Source: CAZMSQ01 sp964569025
Lineage (GTDB): Bacteria > Bacteroidota > Bacteroidia > Chitinophagales > Saprospiraceae
Reading direction: 5' to 3'
Assembly: GCA_964569025.1 (NCBI GenBank)
Contig: CAZMSQ010000004.1
Coordinates: 1-64,000 of the forward strand
Length of the DNA: 64,000 nt
Both the position numbers and the translations under genes were made by a program. Below, piece by piece: positions 41,667 through 50,986 of the stretch (its first letter is position 1; each line of letters begins with the position of its first letter). A model generated the notes under the pieces. It was not told the DNA's origin, searched no databases, and saw only the letters and a list, made by a program, of their open reading frames with translations.

Positions 41667-43346
41667 TTATCTGTTAAATACGTCCTTGAATTTCACTTTC
41701 CGGGAGGCTTCGTCTCCCAATCGTTCCTTTTTCGCAGCCTCAAAATCTGAATAGTTGCCTTCAAAAAAGATGACTTCACCATTCCCTTCGAAAGAGATGA
41801 TGTGAGTAGCCAGGCGGTCTATAAACCACCGATCGTGCGAGATGACAAGAATGCAACCCGCGAAATTGTCGAGTGCATCCTCGAGGGCCCGAAGGGTATT
41901 GACGTCGATATCGTTGGTCGGCTCATCGAGTAAGAGCACGTTCCCTCCTTCCTTGAGGGTAATCGCAAGGTGAACACGATTTCGTTCCCCTCCGGAAAGC
42001 ACGCCCAACTTTTTTTGCTGGTCAGACCCTCCGAAATTAAATCGGCTGATGTAGGCTCTGGAGTTCAGCGTTGCGTTGCCGACAGTCAATAAGTCGTTTC
42101 CCTCAGATATTGCGTCGTACACTGTTTTCTCCTGATCCTGGAGATCCTCATGGCTTTGGTCTACGTACGACAACTCGACAGTATCACCAATCACCACCTC
42201 GCCGGAGTCAGGTTGCTCTTTCCCCATGATGATCCGAAACAGTGTACTTTTCCCCATTCCGTTGGGGCCGATAATGCCAACGATGGCATTGCGGGGAATG
42301 GAGATATTGAGATCTGAGAAAAGGGTTCTGTCGTCATATGCTTTTGTCAACCCTTTCAGGTCGATGACCTTGTCGCCAAGGCGTGCTCCCGGTGGGATAT
42401 ATAGTTCAAGTTTTTGCTCTTTTTCCTTCACTTCTTCACCAGCCAGCTTTTCATAAGCATTCAGACGGGCTTTACCTTTCGCCTGTCGGGCTTTTGGAGC
42501 CATCCGAATCCAGTCGAGTTCCCTTTCCAGGGTTTTACGTCTTTTCGATTCTGTTTTTTCTTCCTGCTCAAGGCGTTTTGCCTTTTGTTCCAGCCAGGAG
42601 GAGTAATTCCCTTGCCACGGAATGCCCTCTCCCCTGTCGAGTTCGAGAATCCATCCGGCCACATTGTCGAGAAAATACCGATCGTGGGTGACGGCAATGA
42701 CTGTGCCCGGGAAATTCTGCAGATATTGCTCCAGCCAGTCTACCGATTCCGCATCGAGGTGGTTTGTGGGTTCATCGAGCAGAAGGATGTCGGGATTGCT
42801 CAGCAGCAGTCTGGCCATGGCCACCCGGCGGCGCTCGCCACCGGAAAGAACCTTGACCGGTTGGTCCGCAGGCGGGCAGTTCAGTACCTGAAGGGCTGTT
42901 GTAATGCGATTGTCCAGATCCCACGCGTTGTGGTGGTCCAGCTTTTCCATGATATCTCCCTGCCGCTCAATGGTTTTCATCATTTCATCGTCATCCATAG
43001 GCTCAGCGAGCTTCATGTTGATTTCTTCGTACTCCTTCAGCAAGGCTACTACCTCAGATACACCTTCTTCAACAATCTCGCGCACTGTTTTTGCATCGTC
43101 AAGCTCAGGCTCCTGCTCCAGCAAACCGATTTTGTAATTGCCGTCAAAATGAATGTTCCCCTGATAATTGGTTTCCTTTCCGGCAATAATCTTCAGGAGT
43201 GTTGATTTTCCTGAGCCATTCAGACCCAAAACACCGATCTTGGCACCGTAGAAAAAACTGAGCCAGATGTTTTTCAGGACCTGCTTCTGAGGGGGGTATG
43301 TCTTGGAGACTCCCTCCATGGAAAAAATGATTTTCTTATCGGACAT
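41667..43346 (-). CDS. ettA: ABC-F protein EttA (energy-dependent translational throttle)
   Basis: 559 residues with two ABC ATPase cassettes and no membrane domain. First cassette: GLNGSGKSTLLKII and LSGGERRRVAMARLLL with LLLDEPTNHLDAES. Second: GPNGMGKSTLFRII and LSGGERNRVHLAITL with LLDEPTNDIDVNT. The linker has RKTLERELDWIRMAPKARQAKGKARL, the EttA P-site tRNA interaction motif. It gates ribosome entry into elongation by sensing ATP/ADP. Stands alone with no partner. Confidence 0.94.
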   Translation of the reverse strand: MSDKKIIFSMEGVSKTYPPQKQVLKNIWLSFFYGAKIGVLGLNGSGKSTLLKIIAGKETNYQGNIHFDGNYKIGLLEQEPELDDAKTVREIVEEGVSEVVALLKEYEEINMKLAEPMDDDEMMKTIERQGDIMEKLDHHNAWDLDNRITTALQVLNCPPADQPVKVLSGGERRRVAMARLLLSNPDILLLDEPTNHLDAESVDWLEQYLQNFPGTVIAVTHDRYFLDNVAGWILELDRGEGIPWQGNYSSWLEQKAKRLEQEEKTESKRRKTLERELDWIRMAPKARQAKGKARLNAYEKLAGEEVKEKEQKLELYIPPGARLGDKVIDLKGLTKAYDDRTLFSDLNISIPRNAIVGIIGPNGMGKSTLFRIIMGKEQPDSGEVVIGDTVELSYVDQSHEDLQDQEKTVYDAISEGNDLLTVGNATLNSRAYISRFNFGGSDQQKKLGVLSGGERNRVHLAITLKEGGNVLLLDEPTNDIDVNTLRALEDALDNFAGCILVISHDRWFIDRLATHIISFEGNGEVIFFEGNYSDFEAAKKERLGDEASRKVKFKDVFNR

Positions 43347-43507
43347 CTTTTGGTATTGTATTCACTATTCAAATATTGAGAAGACGCGCAAAGATGCGTA
43401 TTTTGGTGAGGATAGTCAATGACTTCAACGAATATTGATGGGTGACCCCAGGATTGAAGATTTGTACAGTTCATTCCTCACTCCGCATATTTTCCGATAT
43501 TTGAGTT

Positions 43508-43948
43508 ATGATGCTTGTGTGTGCATTCGTCTGTGCCATGTTTTTTCCTGAATCTCTCTCCTGCTGGGACACAGTGCCTCCCAATGCACTCAATCAACAC
43601 ATCCTTCGCCATTCTATTCCACATAAATCTTTTTCTTCATATAGTACCCGTTTCTTCTCCCCATACACGAAGGCTCCCATATTTTGTGCTATTGAAAATC
43701 GGGTGGCACAACACACGGGAGTTCCAGTGAAAGTTCGCTTAGGTGAAGCTCAGGCGGTAGAGTGGCTCGAGGGTAAGGGGCGTATGAGTTGGGAGCGGTC
43801 GGGACGGGTCGTCAGTCCAGGTCAAAGAGATTTTTCACCCCTGTCAGGCGCGTGGCCCGGAATCCCTCTGCAAACTGGTATCCGGCAGGACGGCCAAACT
43901 CGCGAGCCCGGGCGTAGAGAAATTCCAGAAAATCTTTTCCGGAAATAG
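43508..43948 (+). CDS. Possible small hypothetical protein overlapping bshB1 antisense
   Basis: 146-residue frame. Residues ~58-90 (APIFCAIENRVAQHTGVPV, then KVRLGEAQAVEWLEGKG) look like the conserved end of short Bacteroidetes hypothetical proteins I recall. The remaining 50-odd residues run 137 nt antisense over the bshB1 3' end and look unconserved, so the original stop may have been lost. The N-terminus has a hydrophobic stretch (MMLVCAFVCAMFFPESL). The rest of 43347-43811 has no other gene; a near-consensus -7 element (CATCTTTG, minus) lies about 45 bp upstream of ettA. I am unsure this is expressed. Confidence 0.4.
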   Translation: MMLVCAFVCAMFFPESLSCWDTVPPNALNQHILRHSIPHKSFSSYSTRFFSPYTKAPIFCAIENRVAQHTGVPVKVRLGEAQAVEWLEGKGRMSWERSGRVVSPGQRDFSPLSGAWPGIPLQTGIRQDGQTREPGRREIPENLFRK

Positions 43949-44531
43949 GAGAATCCGGCTCTGTGGACTCCGGATCGTAGAATTGGGATCTGAAGGCGAG
44001 AACCAGCTCCATTTTTTTCTCAATGAACTGACTGATATCAACCACAAAATCAGGGGTCATGTGGTAGTCTTGTATCGAATGATAAACTGCCCGTGGTCTC
44101 CAAACATCTTGGATGCTGCCATCATTGGACAGAGTTTCAATTTTCCGGAGGCCTGAGAAAAAACACGCATCAGCTGCAAGGCTGGCTGCACGGCCATGGT
44201 CCGGATGACGGTCTGCAAGGGCATTCGCAATGACAATTTCGGGGCGGAATCTGCGTATTACACTGATGATCTTGCGCAGGTTTTCCTCGTTATGGAGAAA
44301 AAAGCCATCCGCCATACCTGCATTCTCCCTGGCGATTGCCCCCATGAGATCCGCGGCTTTCTGTGCTTCCTCAAATCTGAGCTTGGGAGTGCCGCGTGTA
44401 CCAAGTTCTCCCTCGGTCAAATCGAGCAATGCAACAGAATAGCCAGCATTGATATGCCGGAGCAAAGTGCCTGAGCAAGCGAGTTCTATGTCGTCCGGAT
44501 GGACACCAATGGCAAGGATGTCAGCTTTCAT
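43812..44531 (-). CDS. bshB1: Bacillithiol biosynthesis deacetylase BshB1
   Basis: 239-residue LmbE-type zinc deacetylase. It opens DILAIGVHPDDIELACSGTL with the metal motif HPDD, and carries DLTEGELGTRGTP, IANALADRHPDHGRA (HPDH) and VYHSIQDYHMTPDFVVDIS, which together mark BshB1. It deacetylates GlcNAc-malate in bacillithiol formation, so this bacterium probably makes bacillithiol. The genes bshA and bshC are not in view. Confidence 0.93.
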   Translation of the reverse strand: MKADILAIGVHPDDIELACSGTLLRHINAGYSVALLDLTEGELGTRGTPKLRFEEAQKAADLMGAIARENAGMADGFFLHNEENLRKIISVIRRFRPEIVIANALADRHPDHGRAASLAADACFFSGLRKIETLSNDGSIQDVWRPRAVYHSIQDYHMTPDFVVDISQFIEKKMELVLAFRSQFYDPESTEPDSPISGKDFLEFLYARAREFGRPAGYQFAEGFRATRLTGVKNLFDLD

Positions 44532-44654
44532 GTCACAAAAATAGAGAAACCTCTGATAATCCCTCCCTCATATTGTGGAATTGGCCTTCCTTACAATAGT
44601 GGTTGCATCGGGTGGAGTCTCCAGTATCGGGCATCCAAAGCTCGGCAGGTCAGG

Positions 44655-45272
44655 TTAAGATTTGCAGCCTCTTCTGACAACTTCCAGAAGGCTCTGGTAG
44701 ACCTCCCGTCTCGGGTCGAGAAACTGATCTGGATGCATCCAGACTGCCTGCTCAATGTCTTCTTCTGTTTGTGGAACCAATATTCCGGGATTGGTGACAG
44801 TCATTGCATACCACCATGTGTGTTTGAGGCAGCGCTTCTTTTTTTCGCGGTATGTGTGGTGCGTAAGACAAATCAACGGACCCTGGACCAGCCCCGAAAT
44901 GCCAGTTTCTTCTTCAACTTCCCGGAGGGCTGCCTCATCAGGGCTTTCTCCGCCATCTATCTTCCCCTTCGGCAAATCCCAGAAGCCCCGACGGAAGATG
45001 GCCAAAATCTTCCCGCCCGGTTCTTTTACCAACCCTCCAGCGGCCTCAATCTGATGGAACAGAGTGTGAAAATGGCTGAACAATGGCTCACCAAAGGTGT
45101 GGGTGATGATCACCCTGGAAAAGCGGCTCGACTTTTCCATCATGTCGATGGTGTTGAGCAGGAACTTTGGTTTTCCTTGATAAGGGAGTCTGATTTCCCC
45201 CGGAATTTCCGGTGGAGCCTCATCTTTTGGGCAAAGAATGAGCGGCGTTTCGTTGATGTTTATTTTGTACAT
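44655..45272 (-). CDS. NUDIX hydrolase
   Basis: 205 residues. After an N-terminal region starting MYKININETPLILCP, the Nudix box fits the consensus exactly: GKIDGGESPDEAALREVEE and ETGI (G-x5-E-x7-REUxEE-x-GU). C-terminal to it are HHTYREKKKRCLKHTWWYAM. Substrate unknown; such proteins commonly flank pyrE in Bacteroidetes. The Met1 start was chosen because residues upstream of MYKI overlap the pyrE start. The pyrE -7 box overlaps its start codon on the opposite strand. Confidence 0.9.
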   Translation of the reverse strand: MYKININETPLILCPKDEAPPEIPGEIRLPYQGKPKFLLNTIDMMEKSSRFSRVIITHTFGEPLFSHFHTLFHQIEAAGGLVKEPGGKILAIFRRGFWDLPKGKIDGGESPDEAALREVEEETGISGLVQGPLICLTHHTYREKKKRCLKHTWWYAMTVTNPGILVPQTEEDIEQAVWMHPDQFLDPRREVYQSLLEVVRRGCKS

Positions 45273-45275
45273 TTG
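45268..45275 (+). promoter_or_regulatory. -7 box (TACATTTG) for pyrE
   Basis: Exact TAnnTTTG match, 15 bp before the pyrE ATG, so the leader would be only about 10 nt. It overlaps the NUDIX start codon (45270-45272) on the other strand. Confidence 0.5.
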
Positions 45276-45290
45276 CGCTCTGAATAAGAA

Positions 45291-45917
45291 ATGGATATGA
45301 ATGGTCAGGCACGTCAGGTGGCCCGAATCCTGCTGCAAATTAAGGCAATTCAACTGAATCCCGATGTCCCTTTTATCTGGGCCTCAGGAATTCAATCTCC
45401 CATCTATTGTGATAACCGCCTTCTACTTTCTCATGTTTCCGAACGGACACGCGTCCATGAGATGATGAGAGAAGCGGCCATTAAGGCTTTTGGAAATTAT
45501 CATATTGTTGCGGGAGTTGCCACAGCAGGCATTCCACATGCAGCGGTCCTTGCTCATCTGGATGCGAAGCCCATGATATATGTGCGGAGTAAACCCAAAG
45601 ATCACGGCAGGCGTAACCTCATCGAAGGGAGGTTGGAGCCCGGCGCAAGCGTGCTTGTGGTGGAGGACCTGATTTCCACGGGTGGATCATCTCTTCAGGC
45701 AGTTGAGGCAATACGTAACCAGGGTGCATCAGTGGCGGGAGTTTTGGCCATTTTTTCTTACGGATTTGCTAAAGCCACACAAGCCTTTGAAGACGCCGAT
45801 TGTCCGCTCGTGACTCTCACCGGATTTGAGGCACTTTCAGAAGTGGCTGCGGAGGAAGGATATATTGAAAAACAGGCTCTCGAATCCCTGCTGGAGTGGA
45901 GAGACCAATTCAAATGA
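45291..45917 (+). CDS. pyrE: Orotate phosphoribosyltransferase
   Basis: 208 residues catalysing orotate plus PRPP to OMP in pyrimidine synthesis. It has ARILLQIKAIQLNPDVPFIW, ASGIQSPIYCDNRLLLS, the PRPP loop VLVVEDLISTGGSSLQAVEA, and VRSKPKDHG. The N-terminal Met1 and Met3 are both possible; the first gives the usual length. The M42 peptidase starts 31 bp after its stop. Confidence 0.96.
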   Translation: MDMNGQARQVARILLQIKAIQLNPDVPFIWASGIQSPIYCDNRLLLSHVSERTRVHEMMREAAIKAFGNYHIVAGVATAGIPHAAVLAHLDAKPMIYVRSKPKDHGRRNLIEGRLEPGASVLVVEDLISTGGSSLQAVEAIRNQGASVAGVLAIFSYGFAKATQAFEDADCPLVTLTGFEALSEVAAEEGYIEKQALESLLEWRDQFK

Positions 45918-45948
45918 TGTCTTCGACATCGCGATTAAATTGTGAAGA

Positions 45949-47028
45949 ATGAGCATTATCACCCAGCAATCTGAAACATTCCTGAAGGACTATCTCAACA
46001 ACCCCTCCCCTACTGGATTTGAGTCTGGCGGACAAAAATTGTGGCTCGATTATATCCGACCATACGTAGACGGCTGGGATATTGACCATTACGGCACCGT
46101 ATATGGGACCATCAATCCGGGAAAACCATTTTCTGTGGTGATTGAAGGCCATGCAGATGAAATATCCTGGTTCGTTCACTACATTACTGACAATGGCTTT
46201 ATCCATGTCATCCGTAATGGAGGCTCAGACCATATGATTGCCCCGTCCAAGCGTGTGAACATCCATACTGAGAAGGGAATTGTCAAAGGCGTTTTCGGCT
46301 GGCCGGCCATCCATACTCGGCGTGATGCGGCCTCAAAGCAGCAGCCAGAAGTTGACCGTATATTTATTGATGTGGGTGCAGAAAACAAAGAAGAGGTCCT
46401 GAAAATGGGCATCCATGTGGGCTGTGTCATCACCTATGAAGACGAGATGATGGTGCTCAACGACCGTTACTACGTTGGCCGGGCCCTCGATAACAGGCTT
46501 GGAGGCTTTTGCATTGCCGAGGTGGCCCGCCTGCTTCACGAGCAAAAAGTTGAGCTCCCCTTCACCCTCTATGTTGTCAACTCGGTGCAGGAAGAGGTCG
46601 GACTCAGAGGTGCTGAAATGATTGCGCAGACCCTGAAGCCAAATGTAGCCATTGTGACTGATGTGACCCATGATACAAGCACTCCGATGATGGACAAGAA
46701 AAAAATCGGGGACGTCAAATGCGGAATGGGGCCTTCCGTCACATATGCTCCGGCGGTTCACAACAAATTGCTCAAATTGATTGTCGAAACTGCTGCCTCT
46801 TCTGACATACCAATCCAAAGAGAGGCTGCCTCCCGGCGCACAGGGACCGACACGGATGCTTTCGCATACTCCAATGGAGGGGTGCCGTCAGCCTTGATTT
46901 CCATTCCCTTGCGCTACATGCACACGACTGTCGAAATGGCCCACAAGCAAGATGTGGAAAATGTCATTCGACTAATTCATGATTCTCTCCTGCGCATTCA
47001 GCCGGATATGAGTCTGAAGTATTTATAG
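45949..47028 (+). CDS. M42 family metallopeptidase
   Basis: 359-residue cytosolic peptidase of the M42 (glutamyl/leucyl aminopeptidase, once called endoglucanase M) family. Metal residues: VVIEGHADEISW (His), GRALDNRLGGF (bridging Asp), VNSVQEEVGLRGAE (catalytic and ligand Glu), VTDVTHDTS (Asp) and the final HTTVEMAH (His in RYMHTTVE). The fold includes an inserted barrel around IHTEKGIVKGVFG. Substrate specificity cannot be told. Confidence 0.93.
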   Translation: MSIITQQSETFLKDYLNNPSPTGFESGGQKLWLDYIRPYVDGWDIDHYGTVYGTINPGKPFSVVIEGHADEISWFVHYITDNGFIHVIRNGGSDHMIAPSKRVNIHTEKGIVKGVFGWPAIHTRRDAASKQQPEVDRIFIDVGAENKEEVLKMGIHVGCVITYEDEMMVLNDRYYVGRALDNRLGGFCIAEVARLLHEQKVELPFTLYVVNSVQEEVGLRGAEMIAQTLKPNVAIVTDVTHDTSTPMMDKKKIGDVKCGMGPSVTYAPAVHNKLLKLIVETAASSDIPIQREAASRRTGTDTDAFAYSNGGVPSALISIPLRYMHTTVEMAHKQDVENVIRLIHDSLLRIQPDMSLKYL

Positions 47029-47091
47029 GGTAGCCCCACCTAATGGACATTCTTCAACCTCTTTTCAACTTCGGATAACTCGGATATCGGC

Positions 47092-48690
47092 TTATTGCAA
47101 GATGACTTTTGCGGTCCCTTCACGTCCATCGGGTGATTCAACCCGAACGAAGTACATTCCTTTTTCAAGATGTCCCAGTTTGAATTCATAATCATTCAGG
47201 GCGTTGGGTGAGTTGAAGGGATAGGTGCCGACCAGCATTCCGGAAATATTCCAGATTGTCACCAGATAGGATCCGGCATTGAGATTTGGGTTCACAGAAA
47301 GTCTGACCAGACCGGTGGAGGGTGATGGAAAGACCTCCAACCGGAGAGAGGGGTCGACTCGGTCTGCCGGAATTTCAGCTGATACGACGCTTTCTATCGG
47401 ACTGGAATTGCTGGAAGTAATCAGATTGGCAGAAATGCTGTAAAAGGGATTGAACCCATCGTCGCAGTTCGGGCAGGTAAATCCGCTGACGCAATCGGGA
47501 TTATTGGGATGGCAGAAGTCCCTGTATCCGGGGTTGAATCTGTATTCGAGCAGTGTGGAGCCCTGAGCCGACAAATTCGTGAGGTCGAATTCCTTAAGTG
47601 TCCCGATGGCTCCCGGACACCACCCAGCCCGACTAAATTGCCAGGTTCCAAATTGAGGCTGACATCCGTCAGGGTTCGGATTGCAGTTGGTCCAGAAAAA
47701 ATGCGCGCTCTTCAAAGCTCCGTCTGTGTAGAGGAAATTGGCTGACTGGTAGAATTCCGCAGCATTTGAAGTGTTGTTTTCACCCCAGCCATGGCCTGTG
47801 GTAACCAACTTGAGAACTGCCCGCTCTGTGTTTGCACGCCAGGTGACGTTTTGATCAGGAACAGGGTCGAGGTTTGAAAAATTACCAAAGGGGAATGAAC
47901 CTTGCCAAATCCGGTCAACAGTGGTGTAGATGAAGTCCGGTGTGCCTTTCTCATATTCCAGATCGAGGTTAACATTCCACCCGCCAGTTCCCCAGGTGTC
48001 AATACGGACTCTCATTGTGACATTACCTTGAAGCAATGATGCATAATCCGTCAAATCAATGGTATGATCACATCCGATTCCATATGGCGTGATGTACCTG
48101 ATAATCTCCACCCATTGCCCGTTTGGCGCCAGAATCTCGACATGTGCCAGTCTGTCCCAATCGTCACAACCTCCACTGATTGATGGGCATGTGACTGAGA
48201 ATGAGCCAGTGATTTTCGAGTAGGATCCTGTAAACTGAGGTAATGAAAAGTTGGATGTGACAACCCTGCCCGGATCCGGGAAGTTTATCAGTGCCCCGGA
48301 GAAGGTAGTGACCTGCCTGTTTGCGACAGGAGTGGTCACTTCCAAAATGACTGTATCTGAAGAAACTTTTCCGTTGGTAGCCTCTGCCCGTGTAATTATT
48401 TCAAAGGTCCCGTATTGCCCGGGAATCCACCATAACCGATACCCCCCATCTCCTATTTTCTCAGCATTTCTGATCTCACCCTGGATGCTAAAAGTAAGAC
48501 TTGAGATGGTGACACTGTCAGGTTCGTTGCGCACAGAGGCATACAATGGATAGGCATAGAGCTCTGGCATCTCGATTGGGAATGCAGAAGATAGCCTCGT
48601 CTCCAACTGCGGACTTTGGTCTGATTGTGAAAAGGCATCTGAGGACAGACAAGAAAGATAAACCAGGAATAAGAGAAGTTGTCTTTTCAT
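47092..48690 (-). CDS. Secreted PNGase F-like peptide N-glycosidase with T9SS sorting domain
   Basis: 532 residues: signal peptide (MKRQLLLFLVYLSCLSS), an N-terminal beta domain, then the two PNGase F barrels. SGGCDDWDRLAHVEI gives the catalytic Asp equivalent to D60 of Elizabethkingia PNGase F (here D179). The second acidic position, normally E118 in YTETW, is Asp (D231 in RIDTWGT). The third, E206, is E312 in NAAEFYQ. GTWQFSRAGWCPG is also conserved. A C-terminal ~80-residue sorting domain (VFPSPSTGLVRLSV, KGMYFVRVESPDG) targets it for type IX secretion. It probably acts on glycoproteins outside the cell. Met1 at 48690 begins the signal peptide. Confidence 0.88.
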   Translation of the reverse strand: MKRQLLLFLVYLSCLSSDAFSQSDQSPQLETRLSSAFPIEMPELYAYPLYASVRNEPDSVTISSLTFSIQGEIRNAEKIGDGGYRLWWIPGQYGTFEIITRAEATNGKVSSDTVILEVTTPVANRQVTTFSGALINFPDPGRVVTSNFSLPQFTGSYSKITGSFSVTCPSISGGCDDWDRLAHVEILAPNGQWVEIIRYITPYGIGCDHTIDLTDYASLLQGNVTMRVRIDTWGTGGWNVNLDLEYEKGTPDFIYTTVDRIWQGSFPFGNFSNLDPVPDQNVTWRANTERAVLKLVTTGHGWGENNTSNAAEFYQSANFLYTDGALKSAHFFWTNCNPNPDGCQPQFGTWQFSRAGWCPGAIGTLKEFDLTNLSAQGSTLLEYRFNPGYRDFCHPNNPDCVSGFTCPNCDDGFNPFYSISANLITSSNSSPIESVVSAEIPADRVDPSLRLEVFPSPSTGLVRLSVNPNLNAGSYLVTIWNISGMLVGTYPFNSPNALNDYEFKLGHLEKGMYFVRVESPDGREGTAKVILQ

Positions 48691-48845
48691 GTCTCGGGCG
48701 ATTATCGTTTGGTGCATATGGCAAGTATAAGAAAAATCACCAGAATGATTGGCAATTTATCAATGGTCTCAGGTTTCATATTATTGAACAATATGGGGCC
48801 TTTTTGCTTTCTTGGTTTTTTTATGATTACTAAAAATTTGACGAA

Positions 48846-49835
48846 ATGGAAATGGAATATCGAAGATTAGGGAAGTCCGGTCTTCAGGTGAGCGCATTAT
48901 CTTTTGGTTCATGGCTGACTTTCGGTAAGCAGATATCTGACGATGTGGCCGAGTCATTGATGATTCGTGCCTATGAGGCTGGCATCAATTTTTTTGACAA
49001 TGCAGAAATCTATGCCCGCGGGAAGTCAGAAATCGTCATGGGGAAGATTCTCAGCAAACTCGGCTGGGACCGCACATCTTATCTGGTATCGAGTAAGGTC
49101 TTCTTTGGAGATGGCCGCTCAAAGCCAAATCAAACTGGTCTAAGCAGGAAGCATGTCATGGAGGCCTGTGATGCTGCTATGAAAAGGCTTCAGGTAGACT
49201 ATATCGATTTGTTTTTCTGCCACCGGCCGGACAAGAATACCCCCATTGAGGAAACAGTCTGGGCGATGAACCATCTGTTGCAGCAAGGCAAGATTCTTTA
49301 TTGGGGGACCTCCGAATGGTCAGCACAGGAAATCATGGAGGCTCATATGGTTGCCAGATCATTAAATCTCATTGGTCCTGTGATGGAGCAACCTGAGTAC
49401 AATATGTTTGCCCGTCAAAAATTTGAAGTAGAATACAGTCAGGTCTACAAAACGGTAGGGCTTGGCACGACTATTTGGTCTCCTCTTGCCTCGGGGGTAT
49501 TGAGCGGAAAATATCTCGACCAGTTTCCTGAAGGGACTCGCCTCGGTATGCAAGGGCTCGAATGGCTCAAGGAAAAAAGTCTGACTGAAGAGCGCCTTGT
49601 GGTCATTCGCCGACTGAAAAAGGTGGCAGACGAACTGGGCACTTCTCTACCCGTGCTCGCCATAGCTTGGTGCCTGAAAAACCCGAATGTGAGCACAGTC
49701 ATTCTCGGGGCCTCAAAGATGGCTCACCTTGAAGAAAATCTCACTGCCATCGAACTGATGGCCAGAATGGATGATTCTGTCATGCATTTGATAGAGGATG
49801 CGCTGCAAAACGCTCCTGTTCACCCGCCATATTGA
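48846..49835 (+). CDS. Aldo/keto reductase (KCNAB-like)
   Basis: 329-residue NADPH-dependent oxidoreductase of the AKR6/voltage-gated potassium channel beta-subunit-like group. Catalytic tetrad is visible as D-Y-K-H: FDNAEIYARG (Asp, Tyr), VSSKVFF (Lys) and FFCHRPD (His). The coenzyme region is VSTVILGASKMAHLEENL. The start is at MEMEYRRLGKSG; MEYRR two codons later also possible. Physiological substrate unknown. A bidirectional terminator follows. Confidence 0.92.
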   Translation: MEMEYRRLGKSGLQVSALSFGSWLTFGKQISDDVAESLMIRAYEAGINFFDNAEIYARGKSEIVMGKILSKLGWDRTSYLVSSKVFFGDGRSKPNQTGLSRKHVMEACDAAMKRLQVDYIDLFFCHRPDKNTPIEETVWAMNHLLQQGKILYWGTSEWSAQEIMEAHMVARSLNLIGPVMEQPEYNMFARQKFEVEYSQVYKTVGLGTTIWSPLASGVLSGKYLDQFPEGTRLGMQGLEWLKEKSLTEERLVVIRRLKKVADELGTSLPVLAIAWCLKNPNVSTVILGASKMAHLEENLTAIELMARMDDSVMHLIEDALQNAPVHPPY

Positions 49836-49838
49836 TAC

Positions 49839-49872
49839 AAAAAAGGCCTTATCACTGATAAGGCCTTTTTTT
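49839..49872. terminator. Bidirectional intrinsic terminator between aldo/keto reductase and ilvE
   Basis: Fifteen-base arms AAAAAAGGCCTTATC and GATAAGGCCTTTTTT enclose a 3-nt loop ACT. The A-tract/T-tract symmetry allows use from both strands, ending both convergent genes. Confidence 0.9.
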
Positions 49873-49894
49873 ATTTCACATCTGGTTGCATATT

Positions 49895-50986
49895 TTAATT
49901 ACTCCCAATTGATTCAGGGATGAGTGTACCAATCGGAACAATCCAATTAAATGGATCGCTGATTGAGTGGGACCTGAGTTTATCCATGGTTGACTTCAGC
50001 ATGTTGCCGATGGTGCGTTCGTGAACAGGGGGTAATTCGATGACAGCATCACGGTAGGTGATGTCTGCGACATGCGCCACGACTGCTGCAGTTCCGGCGC
50101 CAAAGACTTCTTGCAATGTGCCCGCCTTCCATGAATCCAGGATTTCATCGATTGAGACCGGACGTTCTTCGATTGGGATTCCCTTATCTTTCAAAATGGT
50201 AATAAAGCTGTCACGTGTAATGCCGTCCAGAATTGCTCCGTTGAGATCTGGGGTCACTACAACGCCGTTCATCACGAAGAACAGGTTCATGGTGCCAACC
50301 TCTTGAACATATTTGAAATGGTGGCCATCCATCCACATAATCTGGTCATAGCCACGCTGGACTGCCTTTTGTGCTGGCAACAGGGTGGCACCGTAATTCC
50401 CAGCTGCCTTGGCCTCTCCTGCTCCACCCGGCACTGCACGGACATAATGCTCCTCAACCACAAGCCTGACCGGTTTTGGGTAGTATGGGCCTACCGGGCC
50501 AGAGAAAATCAGCATTCTGTATGTGTCTGATGGCTTGACTCCAAAGAACTCTCCGTTGGCAAACATCAGGGGACGGATGTACAAGGCACTTCCCTCATTC
50601 GGAGGAATCCACCCCTGGTCAAGGTTTACCAGAGTGCTGACCGCTTGCAGGAAAAGATCTTCCGGAAAATCTGGCATACACATGCGCTCCGCAGAAGCAT
50701 TGATGCGTCGGGCGTGCATTTCAGGCCTGAACAGCAATGCTTCACCACCTCGACCTTTGGAGGCCTTCATACCCTCAAAAATTGATTGACCATAGTGCAG
50801 ACCGAGGCATGCAGGGTGAATCTCGAAATTGCCGAAAGGCAAAATGCGCGCATTCTTCCACTGCCCTCCTTCATAATCAGCCATGAACATGTGGTCTGAA
50901 AAGACCTTCCCAAATGGGATATCGTCAAAATTTACTTCAGAAAGACGGCTCTTCGGGGTTTTTGTAACTTGAATGGAGTACTTCAT
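49895..50986 (-). CDS. ilvE: Branched-chain amino acid aminotransferase
   Basis: 363-residue fold-type IV PLP enzyme transaminating Leu, Ile and Val. Motifs: PACLGLHYGQSIFEGMKA, KAAGNYGATLLPAQ (with the Schiff-base Lys), VQEVGTMNLFFVM and GVVVTPDLNGAILDGITRDS. The length and EVFGAGTAAVVAHV match the BCAT group found in Bacteroidetes. The start is next to an A/T-rich leader. Convergent to the aldo/keto reductase. Confidence 0.95.
   Translation of the reverse strand: MKYSIQVTKTPKSRLSEVNFDDIPFGKVFSDHMFMADYEGGQWKNARILPFGNFEIHPACLGLHYGQSIFEGMKASKGRGGEALLFRPEMHARRINASAERMCMPDFPEDLFLQAVSTLVNLDQGWIPPNEGSALYIRPLMFANGEFFGVKPSDTYRMLIFSGPVGPYYPKPVRLVVEEHYVRAVPGGAGEAKAAGNYGATLLPAQKAVQRGYDQIMWMDGHHFKYVQEVGTMNLFFVMNGVVVTPDLNGAILDGITRDSFITILKDKGIPIEERPVSIDEILDSWKAGTLQEVFGAGTAAVVAHVADITYRDAVIELPPVHERTIGNMLKSTMDKLRSHSISDPFNWIVPIGTLIPESIGSN

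Noticed and set aside
42414..43205. 263-aa plus-strand frame inside the ABC-F gene
   Set aside because: Entirely antisense to ettA, with no recognisable motif; shadow of a well-conserved gene.
44499..45287. 262-aa plus-strand frame over the NUDIX gene
   Set aside because: Overlaps the full NUDIX box on the opposite strand and shows no domain.
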